64,000 bases of DNA from an uncultured Clostridia bacterium (GTDB taxonomy: Bacteria > Bacillota > Clostridia > Christensenellales > UBA3700), in NCBI GenBank assembly GCA_948471525.1, contig CAOKSY010000001.1, positions 1 to 64,000 of the forward strand, written 5' to 3'. The notes below the pieces were generated by a model. It ran no database searches, had not been told where the DNA came from, and saw only the letters and a list, made by a program, of their open reading frames with translations. Shown in pieces: positions 9,795 to 17,019 of the stretch. The stretch's first letter is position 1. Each line of letters starts with the position of its first letter. The translations under genes were made by a program, and so were the position numbers.

Positions 9795-10646
9795 CTATTT
9801 TGCCCTCACATTCTTATTATTCACCTTTTTTGTCTGCCCAGATTGTCCAACTTGCTCGACTTGTCGGACTTGTTCGGCTGGTTTAACTTGTACAGCTTGT
9901 TGAATTTGTCTCTGCTTGTCTTCTACTGCCCTTACTGCTTCTGAATTAACTTTATTACTCAAAATTAGTTCTTTCTCTTGTTCTTGTGGAGTTTTCCTAA
10001 CATAATCTTTACTGTGATTGTTTCCCTGTTCTACACTTTGCTCCCGATTATCTGAATTGATGGTTGTTTTATTTTCTTTTGTGTTTTGCTTGCTTTGTTG
10101 TTCTACACTTGAATTTTCTATTTTATCTTTTGACAATATTGTCCACTTAGAACAAGGCACCTCTAAATATTTGTTATGATTGCAATTAAAGATTGATACT
10201 GGAATAAGTTTATTATCCTTTTTTGCCTTTAAAAACAGATGAATATTGCCCAACCTTTCATCTTTACTAGACAACATATAATCCGCATCTATACCTAGAA
10301 ATGCACCATTTCTTGATTTACTTATTTGTCGTGCATTTGTGACCATGTCTTTTATTTTAAAAACACAGTCAAATCGTGATTTTATTAGGGGAAATTGAGA
10401 ACTTCTCGATATGCTATCAAGAGTTAGTTCACCATTTTCAATCTTATTTAATAGTCTACTGCTACTATCATTAGCCCAATATGACATATCTCGTAACTTA
10501 TGTAATCCCATTAAATGTTTTAAATGATCTAAGTTAAAATCTAAAGATAAATGAATTTGTCGTCCTTTTCTTCCTGCATATAATTCAATCTCCCGATCTT
10601 GAAGATTATCTTTATAATAACTAAGTATTTCCTGTAATTTATCCAT
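9795..10646 (-). CDS. PBECR4-like nuclease domain protein with repetitive Gln/Val tail
   Basis: A 283-residue protein. The first 170 residues (ELYAGRKGRQIHLSL, HLKHLMGLHKL, SRFDCVF, FLGIDADYML, HLFLKAKK) look like the PBECR4 domain, a barnase/EndoU/colicin-like predicted RNase group found on mobile elements; this is recognised from memory and not certain. Residues 170-283 are a low-complexity Gln/Lys/Val tail. Part of the tail (9841-9912) is made of the element's 9-bp repeats, read as xQV-type tripeptides. The ribosome binding site is weak (AGGT). The ATG lies only about 20 bp after an intrinsic terminator, so expression may depend on read-through of the leader at 10655-10834. Confidence 0.6.
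   Translation of the reverse strand: MDKLQEILSYYKDNLQDREIELYAGRKGRQIHLSLDFNLDHLKHLMGLHKLRDMSYWANDSSSRLLNKIENGELTLDSISRSSQFPLIKSRFDCVFKIKDMVTNARQISKSRNGAFLGIDADYMLSSKDERLGNIHLFLKAKKDNKLIPVSIFNCNHNKYLEVPCSKWTILSKDKIENSSVEQQSKQNTKENKTTINSDNREQSVEQGNNHSKDYVRKTPQEQEKELILSNKVNSEAVRAVEDKQRQIQQAVQVKPAEQVRQVEQVGQSGQTKKVNNKNVRAK
9841..9912. repeat. 9-bp tandem repeat cluster B (inside the PBECR4-like gene)
   Basis: Eight 9-bp units in register with consensus (A/G)CTTG(T/C)NN(A/G), for example ACTTGCTCG, ACTTGTCGG and ACTTGTTCG. The repeat keeps the reading frame and encodes the EQV/RQV/GQS-type tripeptides of the protein tail. Confidence 0.75.
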
Positions 10647-10654
10647 ACTTTTTT

Positions 10655-10834
10655 ACCTATAAAAATAAGCCCTCAATTTTGAGGGCTTAATGCTTTTCTT
10701 TCAGTTTACACCTAGACGGGAATGGATTTAGCAATAACCTAGTAGTCCCTCCACATAACACTTCCCCGACGTAGCATTATGTTTCAACGGTTAAAGATAC
10801 AACTCAATGTTTGTATCTTGCACATTCATTGTAC
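10655..10834 (-). ncRNA. Structured leader RNA / attenuator upstream of the PBECR4-like gene
   Basis: About 170 nt between a strong minus-strand promoter (10841-10868) and an intrinsic terminator (10667-10688) that ends 20 bp before the PBECR4-like ATG. The body contains a GATACAA/TTGTATC stem-loop, CATAA/TTATG arms and two nested mini-ORFs, MLRRGSVMWRDY and MWRDY. The latter has a GGGGAAG ribosome binding site. The arrangement is that of a transcription attenuator, possibly controlled by translation of the short peptide. I recognise no named riboswitch class and see no T-box motif. Confidence 0.55.
10667..10688 (-). terminator. Intrinsic terminator before the PBECR4-like gene
   Basis: A perfect stem AAGCCCTC/GAGGGCTT with loop AATTTT-type sequence is followed on the minus strand by ATTTTTA. 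It sits between the leader RNA and the start codon at 10646. Confidence 0.8.
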
Positions 10835-10840
10835 ACTTAT

Positions 10841-10868
10841 ATTATATACTAAATTCAGAATTTGTCAA
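10841..10868 (-). promoter_or_regulatory. Sigma-70-type promoter of the leader RNA
   Basis: On the minus strand TTGACA (10868-10863) and TATAAT (10846-10841) are both consensus, with a 16-bp spacer. The predicted start is near 10834. It lies just after the stop of the ribbon-helix-helix gene. Confidence 0.75.
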
Positions 10869-10878
10869 CCCTTCAATG

Positions 10879-11151
10879 CTATTTTTCTTTATTTTTTGAA
10901 AACAACTTAAGATATTGAAATATTTCTTTTGTGTTTTCTTCTACTGCCTTGGCTATCAAGTCGTTGATGACCTCGGCTTGCGTTTTCTTGGATAGCGCAA
11001 CTAGCGCCATAAACTCTTCCCAATGTTCGTCCGAAATCTTCCACGTGCGCTTGGTGTAGCCTAACTGACAAGTCAAACTTGTTGAACTTGCACGACTTGC
11101 CGAACTTGTCGGGCTGGCAAATAGCCCATTTAAAAGATTATAATCTGCCAT
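10879..11151 (-). CDS. Ribbon-helix-helix-type small DNA-binding protein, ParA partner
   Basis: A 90-residue protein. The C-terminal half (TWKISDEHWEEFMALVALS, then KKTQAEVINDLIAKAVEEN) has the beta-helix-helix pattern of ribbon-helix-helix regulators. Residues 12-30 are Ser/Thr/Ala-rich and encoded by the element's 9-bp repeats (cluster C). Its ATG overlaps the end of parA by 14 bp and has an AAGGAG ribosome binding site. The position after parA suggests it is the centromere-binding (ParB/ParG-like) partner of a type I partition system. Confidence 0.65.
   Translation of the reverse strand: MADYNLLNGLFASPTSSASRASSTSLTCQLGYTKRTWKISDEHWEEFMALVALSKKTQAEVINDLIAKAVEENTKEIFQYLKLFSKNKEK
11063..11121. 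repeat. 9-bp tandem repeat cluster C (5' part of the ribbon-helix-helix gene)
   Basis: Units ACTTGTTGA, ACTTGCACG, ACTTGCCGA, ACTTGTCGG and GCTGGCAAA run in 9-bp register from 11077, preceded by ACTGACAAG. They encode the Ser/Thr/Ala-rich N-terminal stretch. Confidence 0.7.
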
Positions 11152-11935
11152 GATACTTATCTCCTTTTGTATTTATATTTATTTTGTCAAGCAACTCGGC
11201 TATCAATTCTTCATAATCAAACGCTGCCTTACTTTTGCTACTGTAATCATATACAGACATTCCGCACGCTTGCGCAGACGGTATATCGACCGTAAAACGT
11301 ATCTTAGCATTCATTATATCGCAGCCAAGCATTTCCCTTGTGGACTGCGACAACTTGCTTTCTAATGCCTTTGTGAGTGTCCTGCGCGCGTTGTACTTAA
11401 CGAGCAATACTCCAATGACTTTTATTCCATTGTTAAACGGCTTGATTTGCTCGATTGTCTCAGCAATACGTCCTACGCCCACAGCGCTGAAATATTCCAT
11501 TTCCGTAGGTATAAGGACATAATTCGCCGCCACTAACGCCGATGCAGTAACCTGATTTACAGCTGGCGGACAGTCGATTAGTACAAAATCGTATCTGCCT
11601 TGAGGTAATCTCTCAAGAATTGTCCGCACCCTCAATATAAACGATGGATCGGATGCAAAGCGTAGCAATTCCAGTCCTAACGTCTCATCTGACGGAACTA
11701 TATCACCGTAGACGGTTGAGCATATTGCCTCGTCAAGATCTACAGTCTTGGACAAAACGTCTTTAACCGTGTACTTCGCATCGATAATCTTGCAGAATGA
11801 TGTCAAATTAGCTTGTGCATCGAGATCGAGAGCTAAAACCTTTTTCCCACGTCTCGTCAATTCTGACATCATATTTGTTACGGTCGAAGTCTTTCCAACG
11901 CCGCCTTTCTGATTAAAAACTACAATTGTTTTCAT
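11138..11935 (-). CDS. parA: ParA/Soj family partition ATPase
   Basis: A 265-residue Walker-type ATPase that moves or positions a replicon or element. The deviant Walker A FNQKGGVGKTS lies at residues 7-17, the A' region ALDLDAQANLT at about 42-52, and Walker B FVLIDCPP at about 115-122. I choose the ATG at 11935 (GGGAG upstream); an upstream in-frame start at 12010 would add repeat-encoded residues. It forms an operon with the downstream ribbon-helix-helix gene (14-bp overlap) and lies after ssb. Confidence 0.93.
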   Translation of the reverse strand: MKTIVVFNQKGGVGKTSTVTNMMSELTRRGKKVLALDLDAQANLTSFCKIIDAKYTVKDVLSKTVDLDEAICSTVYGDIVPSDETLGLELLRFASDPSFILRVRTILERLPQGRYDFVLIDCPPAVNQVTASALVAANYVLIPTEMEYFSAVGVGRIAETIEQIKPFNNGIKVIGVLLVKYNARRTLTKALESKLSQSTREMLGCDIMNAKIRFTVDIPSAQACGMSVYDYSSKSKAAFDYEELIAELLDKININTKGDKYHGRL

Positions 11936-11962
11936 TTTTACTCTCCCTTTGTATATTATTTG

Positions 11963-11998
11963 ACTTGTCAAACTCGCTGAACTTGTTCGACAAGTCGC
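11963..11998. repeat. 9-bp tandem repeat cluster D (ssb-parA spacer)
   Basis: Four units (ACTTGTCAA, ACTCGCTGA, ACTTGTTCG, ACAAGTCGC) lie in the spacer upstream of parA. The first and last units can pair (ACTTGT/ACAAGT). This non-coding cluster could be a binding site for the partition proteins, but that is inference. Confidence 0.65.
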
Positions 11999-12019
11999 AT
12001 AGCACAACAAAAAAATATA

Positions 12020-12334
12020 TCATTTGTTTACTATTCTGTCAGTAAACTCAACTTTTGCGTTGACAAGTTTTACTGCAACTCTTTTTTCATCGTCTTTTTC
12101 GTATATATCAATGTCCAAATCTCCGCATGCAAAAATTCCAGAGCCTTTATTTAGGAACTTGGCGCAGTTTTCGGCGCTTTTCCCCCATACTTCAACTCTC
12201 AAAATGCTTGGCTTATCTCGCCCCGGTCGATTCGATGCGACAGTCAGTGTACATACCGTTTTTTCTTCACGTTCTCCTACGTGCTTTAATTCGGGTTCCA
12301 TTACAAGATTCCCAATTATTTGTGTTTGTAACAT
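12020..12334 (-). CDS. ssb: Single-stranded DNA-binding protein
   Basis: A 104-residue OB-fold protein, shorter than chromosomal SSB (about 150) and lacking the acidic C-terminal DDDIPF-type tip, as is usual for element-encoded copies. It opens LQTQIIGNLVMEPELKHV, followed by TLTVASNR and LRVEVWGKSAENCAKFLNKG. It probably protects transferred or replicating single strands. AAGGAG precedes the ATG. Its neighbours are virB4 upstream and parA downstream. Confidence 0.85.
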   Translation of the reverse strand: MLQTQIIGNLVMEPELKHVGEREEKTVCTLTVASNRPGRDKPSILRVEVWGKSAENCAKFLNKGSGIFACGDLDIDIYEKDDEKRVAVKLVNAKVEFTDRIVNK

Positions 12335-12371
12335 AATTAACTCCTTTCCGCTATTTAAGCGATTGTATAAT

Positions 12372-15032
12372 TTATCTATTGAACGGCGACTGCACGTTGC
12401 CGCTTTCTATCAGCTTCATTGCATCACCGTGGTCAAATATCGTATAGATAACGTTGCTTGCAACAACTTTGAAACTTGTCCGCTCTTGCGCCGAACAGAT
12501 GGCAAAGCACTCGCCGTTCCCGGCGTTGGCTATCTGACTTCGCTCGGTATCATTGATTCCGCCAGCAGTCTTGTACAGATCCATAAGTATAGTAATGTCA
12601 GCCGGTGCAAGTGAGAATATGAACGAATACTGCGCATTATTGATAATCGCCGTTGTCTTGCTGACAATAGCTTGATTTCCTAAAATGTCGCTTAAATTCT
12701 GCGTCAAGAACATTATTGTGCCGTTGTACTTACGAATACGCTTATACCACATAAAGATAAAATCAAGTCCTATCGGATTGTTTTCATCTATAAGCGCGTA
12801 TCCTTCGTCAATAGCGATTACCGGGTGAATTTTACTTCCGCTTCGATTCATCTCTCTGATATTGATAATCTGCTGATTAAGATAACGCATAATGACTAGC
12901 ATCTGAGCATTTGCCACAATGTTGTTTTTTGAACTCAACAGAGATTGAAAGTTGAATACGACAAAATCTTCTTCTGACGTCAACGTAGATTCTCCGTTCC
13001 ATAACGTAGAAAACCTGCCGTTCTTCGCAAACTTAGCAACGTACGTCCTTATACGCTCCAAATTAGCCTTTCTTGCCTGTAATTCTTCTTGTGTTATCTT
13101 CTTCTCCACCGTTGCTAACAAATCATCAAACGTTGGATATTTGTCTGCGCCAAACTCTGAACAATCCGTTGTCTCATCTATACCTTTATCTTTGTATACC
13201 TTTATCAGAATATTGTTAAGCTCTTCTAGGCTGTCAGCCGTAATGCCGGCAAGCGTAATTTTGAAAAAGCTTTCCAAGAACTGTAAATGCGCTGAAAAAA
13301 CGACTTCCGGCGACGCGGACATTCCGTCCTCTGTCATAACTTGATATACGTGCAGAGGATTGATACGGCCTTCGGTAGCGTTACCGACATCGATAAATCT
13401 TCCGCCGACATTACGACACAACGTTGCATACTCATTCTCTGGATCGAGTATATAAATCCTTGAATTTTCAGAAAACAACAAAGATAACAGAGTCTTTGTA
13501 AAAAACGACTTTCCGCTTCCCGACTTGCCAAGTACAATAATATTAGAATTTATGTATTGCTTATTATCTCTTTTCCAAATATCCAAAACGACTGGATAAT
13601 AATCGTAACCTATCGTGAAACCGTTAGGCTCGATAATTGAAGTAAATACGAATGGAAAGACTGCCGTAAGGCTTTCGGAGTTTATTCCTCTCTCAAAACT
13701 TTTTAGTTTGTTATTTTTTGATACCGTTGCAGCCGCAAACCCGTCAAACTGTCTGCCTCGAAGGAAATTAACCTTAAAGCCGTCAGCCATTACTTGACGG
13801 CGCATTTCTTTTCTAAAAATCGAGTCTTTTTGTCCAGTATTATTAAATGCAGTTACCGTTACTGTACAATCAAACAGCAACTCATTCTCGTTTTGAATCG
13901 TCTGCGCCAAGTTCGCCATCGTCTGCACGTGCGTTTCTTGAGATATCGCCTCGCTTATCTTTCCGCTGCCACGTCTTGTTTGAAGCTCGACCACCGCTCG
14001 ATCTATACGCTTTACCGCTTTGCCTTTTTCAACCGGGCGTATTGTCATTACAACTTTTGTATTGTCTATATTGAATAGTCTACTGCCCCAAGCATTCCCG
14101 ACCGTAAGCGGATAATCTGAAATGACGCAAGTAAACGTATACGTATTATCCGATATATACGAATTTGAATTAAACCGTATACTTGAAGGCTTTATCCAAT
14201 CAGTATAATTCTCCGGGGAAATCTCCTCGATTTCTCTCTCATCAAAATTCCTCGTATAACAATACTTAAAAAATACCGCAACTTCTTTCGCTTCTATAAA
14301 TTTCGCAGGCAAGCCAACTTTATCCAGTCCGCTCAACAATACGTCAATTTGCCTATATAAATTCTCTTTTGTGTTATCATAAACAACTAGATAATAAAAT
14401 GGCCTGTACTGTTTTGCTAGATTATTCAAGTCGTCTATCTGCTTTAATCTGCTCTCCAATATAGCAATCTTCGCCGGATCCTTTAAATTTCTGTTGCGTT
14501 CTTCTTCAAGTTTTTCAAATAGTCCTTTTGCAACATTGTCATAATTGATTGCTCTATCGATTTTGACAAGTTGCAATACCGAATTCTCTCCCAATCCATT
14601 GATTGTCCTTGCGAATATGGAAATCCTTCTATCTTGTTCAGACTCATCGAGCAATCCAAACTCTATCGAGCCGACAGAGATTACAGCGCCGAAATAACCG
14701 TCATACTCAATTACCCCGTCCTCATTGATTTTCTTGAACGGTATCAAATCATAAGAATTGTTTTTCTTACCGTCTTTCTCATAACGCTTTCTAGATACAG
14801 CATACTTTATCATATATACTAAATCTTTATAAGCCCTCTCATCGCCGTCAGAGAAAAACATCATTATCGATAAGCTGGCAAACGTCAGCAACATTACCCA
14901 CTTATATTTAAAGTTTGACAGCGATATTAAAACAGCAAACAGAAACAGCACAAAAGCCAATATAATATCCATTAACGTAAAGTTCAACCAAATCGTTGAA
15001 TTCACCTTACTTTTTTTCGGTATAAGCCTCAT
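12372..15032 (-). CDS. virB4: VirB4/TraE-type conjugation ATPase
   Basis: An 886-residue type IV secretion ATPase. Two N-terminal hydrophobic segments (about 15-60) resemble the fused PrgI/VirB3-like part seen in Firmicutes. The ATPase domain has Walker A LGKSGSGKSFFTK (about 500-512) and Walker B HPVIAIDEGYALID (about 742-755), with QNLSDILG downstream. It powers pilus/channel assembly at the inner face of the membrane. GGAGAT precedes the ATG. It is the strongest conjugation marker in the window. The matching coupling protein and relaxase are absent here. Confidence 0.93.
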   Translation of the reverse strand: MRLIPKKSKVNSTIWLNFTLMDIILAFVLFLFAVLISLSNFKYKWVMLLTFASLSIMMFFSDGDERAYKDLVYMIKYAVSRKRYEKDGKKNNSYDLIPFKKINEDGVIEYDGYFGAVISVGSIEFGLLDESEQDRRISIFARTINGLGENSVLQLVKIDRAINYDNVAKGLFEKLEEERNRNLKDPAKIAILESRLKQIDDLNNLAKQYRPFYYLVVYDNTKENLYRQIDVLLSGLDKVGLPAKFIEAKEVAVFFKYCYTRNFDEREIEEISPENYTDWIKPSSIRFNSNSYISDNTYTFTCVISDYPLTVGNAWGSRLFNIDNTKVVMTIRPVEKGKAVKRIDRAVVELQTRRGSGKISEAISQETHVQTMANLAQTIQNENELLFDCTVTVTAFNNTGQKDSIFRKEMRRQVMADGFKVNFLRGRQFDGFAAATVSKNNKLKSFERGINSESLTAVFPFVFTSIIEPNGFTIGYDYYPVVLDIWKRDNKQYINSNIIVLGKSGSGKSFFTKTLLSLLFSENSRIYILDPENEYATLCRNVGGRFIDVGNATEGRINPLHVYQVMTEDGMSASPEVVFSAHLQFLESFFKITLAGITADSLEELNNILIKVYKDKGIDETTDCSEFGADKYPTFDDLLATVEKKITQEELQARKANLERIRTYVAKFAKNGRFSTLWNGESTLTSEEDFVVFNFQSLLSSKNNIVANAQMLVIMRYLNQQIINIREMNRSGSKIHPVIAIDEGYALIDENNPIGLDFIFMWYKRIRKYNGTIMFLTQNLSDILGNQAIVSKTTAIINNAQYSFIFSLAPADITILMDLYKTAGGINDTERSQIANAGNGECFAICSAQERTSFKVVASNVIYTIFDHGDAMKLIESGNVQSPFNR

Positions 15033-15046
15033 CTTTATATCTCCTC

Positions 15047-16651
15047 TTATTTCTTCTTATCCGGTTTGGAAAATGCGTTATTTGAGCCGCTTGACAAAAC
15101 ATTGCCCACTAGTCCGCTAATTCTGTTACTATCTGGTTTAGGATTTGTTAAATTATTACTGTTATTATTTGCGACAATATTTTGCGGCGCAGCACCTAAT
15201 GCCCGATTAGGACCGACACCGCCGGTGAGGATGTCTGCAATACTGCCGATATTTTTTGCCATATTCGACATAGTATTATCTGCTTTTTGAAGTTGCGGCA
15301 ATCTGCCTGCCCAACGCATCGCTTTTCCGCCGAAACTATTTTTGAATTTATTTTTGCCGGCTGTGTCCCCTATAAACGTTCCCAACCTCGCGCCAAAATT
15401 TAATGCGCCTGTCCTCTGACGTCCATATTTATTAGTTCCACCGATTATCATATTCTTTGCTCCTCGCATCAATCCGCCAGCCATACCCATACCGCCTAGC
15501 AATGCTCTTGCGGAATGCGCCATCTCTCTGCTCTCTTCTGCGCTCGTTCCCATAAGGCGTGATAGTAATAACTGTCCGCCGTTGATACTCAGCGCTCCGC
15601 CCATCATTAAAAAGATTTTGAAAAGATTTTCAAGAAAACCATTCCATCCAAGATCTTCAAACTGCAAACCGTTGATAAGAGGCATAATAAGCAAGAATAC
15701 GTTAACTGATAGTACAGCGCCGTACGCAAGCACGACCTTCGATACGACAGTATCTCGCCAAGACTTAAATCTAGCACCGTCATCTAGCGGAATAGTCGCA
15801 GATATAAGCGGCAATGTTATAAATAGCATCACTATATCAAAAACACGTTTTACCAAACCCAGCATACAAAACACAAGAGCAACAATCATTACAATTACAA
15901 CTAAATACGCTGTCAAAAAATTGAAACTATCAAGATCGACAGTTGGAGAAATTCTATAATTGCTATCCTCTTTCTCAAACCCTACAAGATTTTTATCTCT
16001 CAATCCAAAGACAATATCTGGTGTAGCCTTGCTAAAATCTATTAATTTCTCGCCATTAACCCAACCACTAGTGTATATCGCATCTCCATTCTCATCTTTT
16101 TTATATTCTTTGATATACACTATATCTCCGTTAATATCTTTCTTTGGATTGCCGTTTTCATCCTTTTCTTCAACCAATACATACTCATACGTCTTCTCAA
16201 CCGACATACCGAATAATTGATTACTAAAACTTGATTCAACAGTCGTAGACGTTGCTTTCGATACGCTATTCAACACCGTTCCGCTCAAACTGATACAAGT
16301 TACCATAATTACAGCCATTGTAAGAGATATTATTATCGAGCCAAAACCTTGTCCGATCGTTTTAGCGTGCGACTTACGCTCTCCGCCTTTGAGATTGACT
16401 ATATTCTTGACAACACTCGCAATCGTTGCCAATCCTGCAACAGCAACGGCAACGAGCATTATCAATAGAAATGCTCTTGTTACCGTACTGCTCTCCAAAA
16501 ATACATTCAATAACGATTTTGAGCCGTCCTCGCCCTCGACGTTGACGTTCTGAATACCGCATAATACTTGAAACATCTCAAAGATACTGTCTAAAAGTTG
16601 ATACAACCAAAAAAGTATTTGCGCAAACATTTTCTTTATTGCTATCGTCAT
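15047..16651 (-). CDS. VirB6/TrbL-like conjugal transfer membrane protein
   Basis: A 534-residue polytopic protein with about six membrane segments, among them LLIMLVAVAVAGLATIASVV, SIIISLTMAVIMVTCISLSG and FLTAYLVVIVMIVALVFCML. A large extracytoplasmic loop lies at about 135-220 and a glycine-rich, unstructured C-terminal tail of about 150 residues. It matches the CD1112-family TrbL/VirB6 proteins of Gram-positive conjugative elements. It would form part of the transfer channel. It lies directly before virB4 and after the VirB2-like gene, the usual order. Confidence 0.82.
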   Translation of the reverse strand: MTIAIKKMFAQILFWLYQLLDSIFEMFQVLCGIQNVNVEGEDGSKSLLNVFLESSTVTRAFLLIMLVAVAVAGLATIASVVKNIVNLKGGERKSHAKTIGQGFGSIIISLTMAVIMVTCISLSGTVLNSVSKATSTTVESSFSNQLFGMSVEKTYEYVLVEEKDENGNPKKDINGDIVYIKEYKKDENGDAIYTSGWVNGEKLIDFSKATPDIVFGLRDKNLVGFEKEDSNYRISPTVDLDSFNFLTAYLVVIVMIVALVFCMLGLVKRVFDIVMLFITLPLISATIPLDDGARFKSWRDTVVSKVVLAYGAVLSVNVFLLIMPLINGLQFEDLGWNGFLENLFKIFLMMGGALSINGGQLLLSRLMGTSAEESREMAHSARALLGGMGMAGGLMRGAKNMIIGGTNKYGRQRTGALNFGARLGTFIGDTAGKNKFKNSFGGKAMRWAGRLPQLQKADNTMSNMAKNIGSIADILTGGVGPNRALGAAPQNIVANNNSNNLTNPKPDSNRISGLVGNVLSSGSNNAFSKPDKKK

Positions 16652-16689
16652 AGTTTAACTCCCTACTTTATGTATTTTTTTCTTGTGTT

Positions 16690-16971
16690 TTATACCGGAT
16701 TGTTTGTCATCCATTCAGACAACGCGGCAATAAGATAAGGCGCAACTACTGCGACAATAAAAATAACAAATACTCCGATAACAAAACTGACTACCGCGCT
16801 TTTTGCCTCTTTACGCTTACCCTCATCACCACCGCTTCTCCAAAACTTAAAACCGAGATATACGCCCCAAATCGCGCAAAGCGATACTGCTACCGCTATT
16901 AACGGTGTAAACAAACTGTCAAAAAGTCCCGATAGGACATCGCCAAATGATTTGAATGTCTGATCATTCAT
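16690..16971 (-). CDS. Small two-helix membrane protein, TrbC/VirB2-like
   Basis: A 93-residue protein with two membrane helices (about 17-38, FTPLIAVAVSLCAIWGVYLG, and about 58-82, AVVSFVIGVFVIFIVAVV) separated by a charged loop. It resembles the pilin-like small proteins that precede VirB6 in Firmicutes conjugative elements. No cleavable signal peptide is obvious. AGAGGT precedes the ATG. Confidence 0.7.
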   Translation of the reverse strand: MNDQTFKSFGDVLSGLFDSLFTPLIAVAVSLCAIWGVYLGFKFWRSGGDEGKRKEAKSAVVSFVIGVFVIFIVAVVAPYLIAALSEWMTNNPV

Positions 16972-17019
16972 AATAACTACCTCTCTTTTTTATTTTATAT
17001 ATCCTCAGCGTAAACGCTG

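Noticed and set aside
10655..10834. T-box or known riboswitch
   Set aside because: No T-box GGGTGGNACCGCG motif and no sequence signature of a named riboswitch that I can recognise; kept as an unnamed attenuator-like leader.
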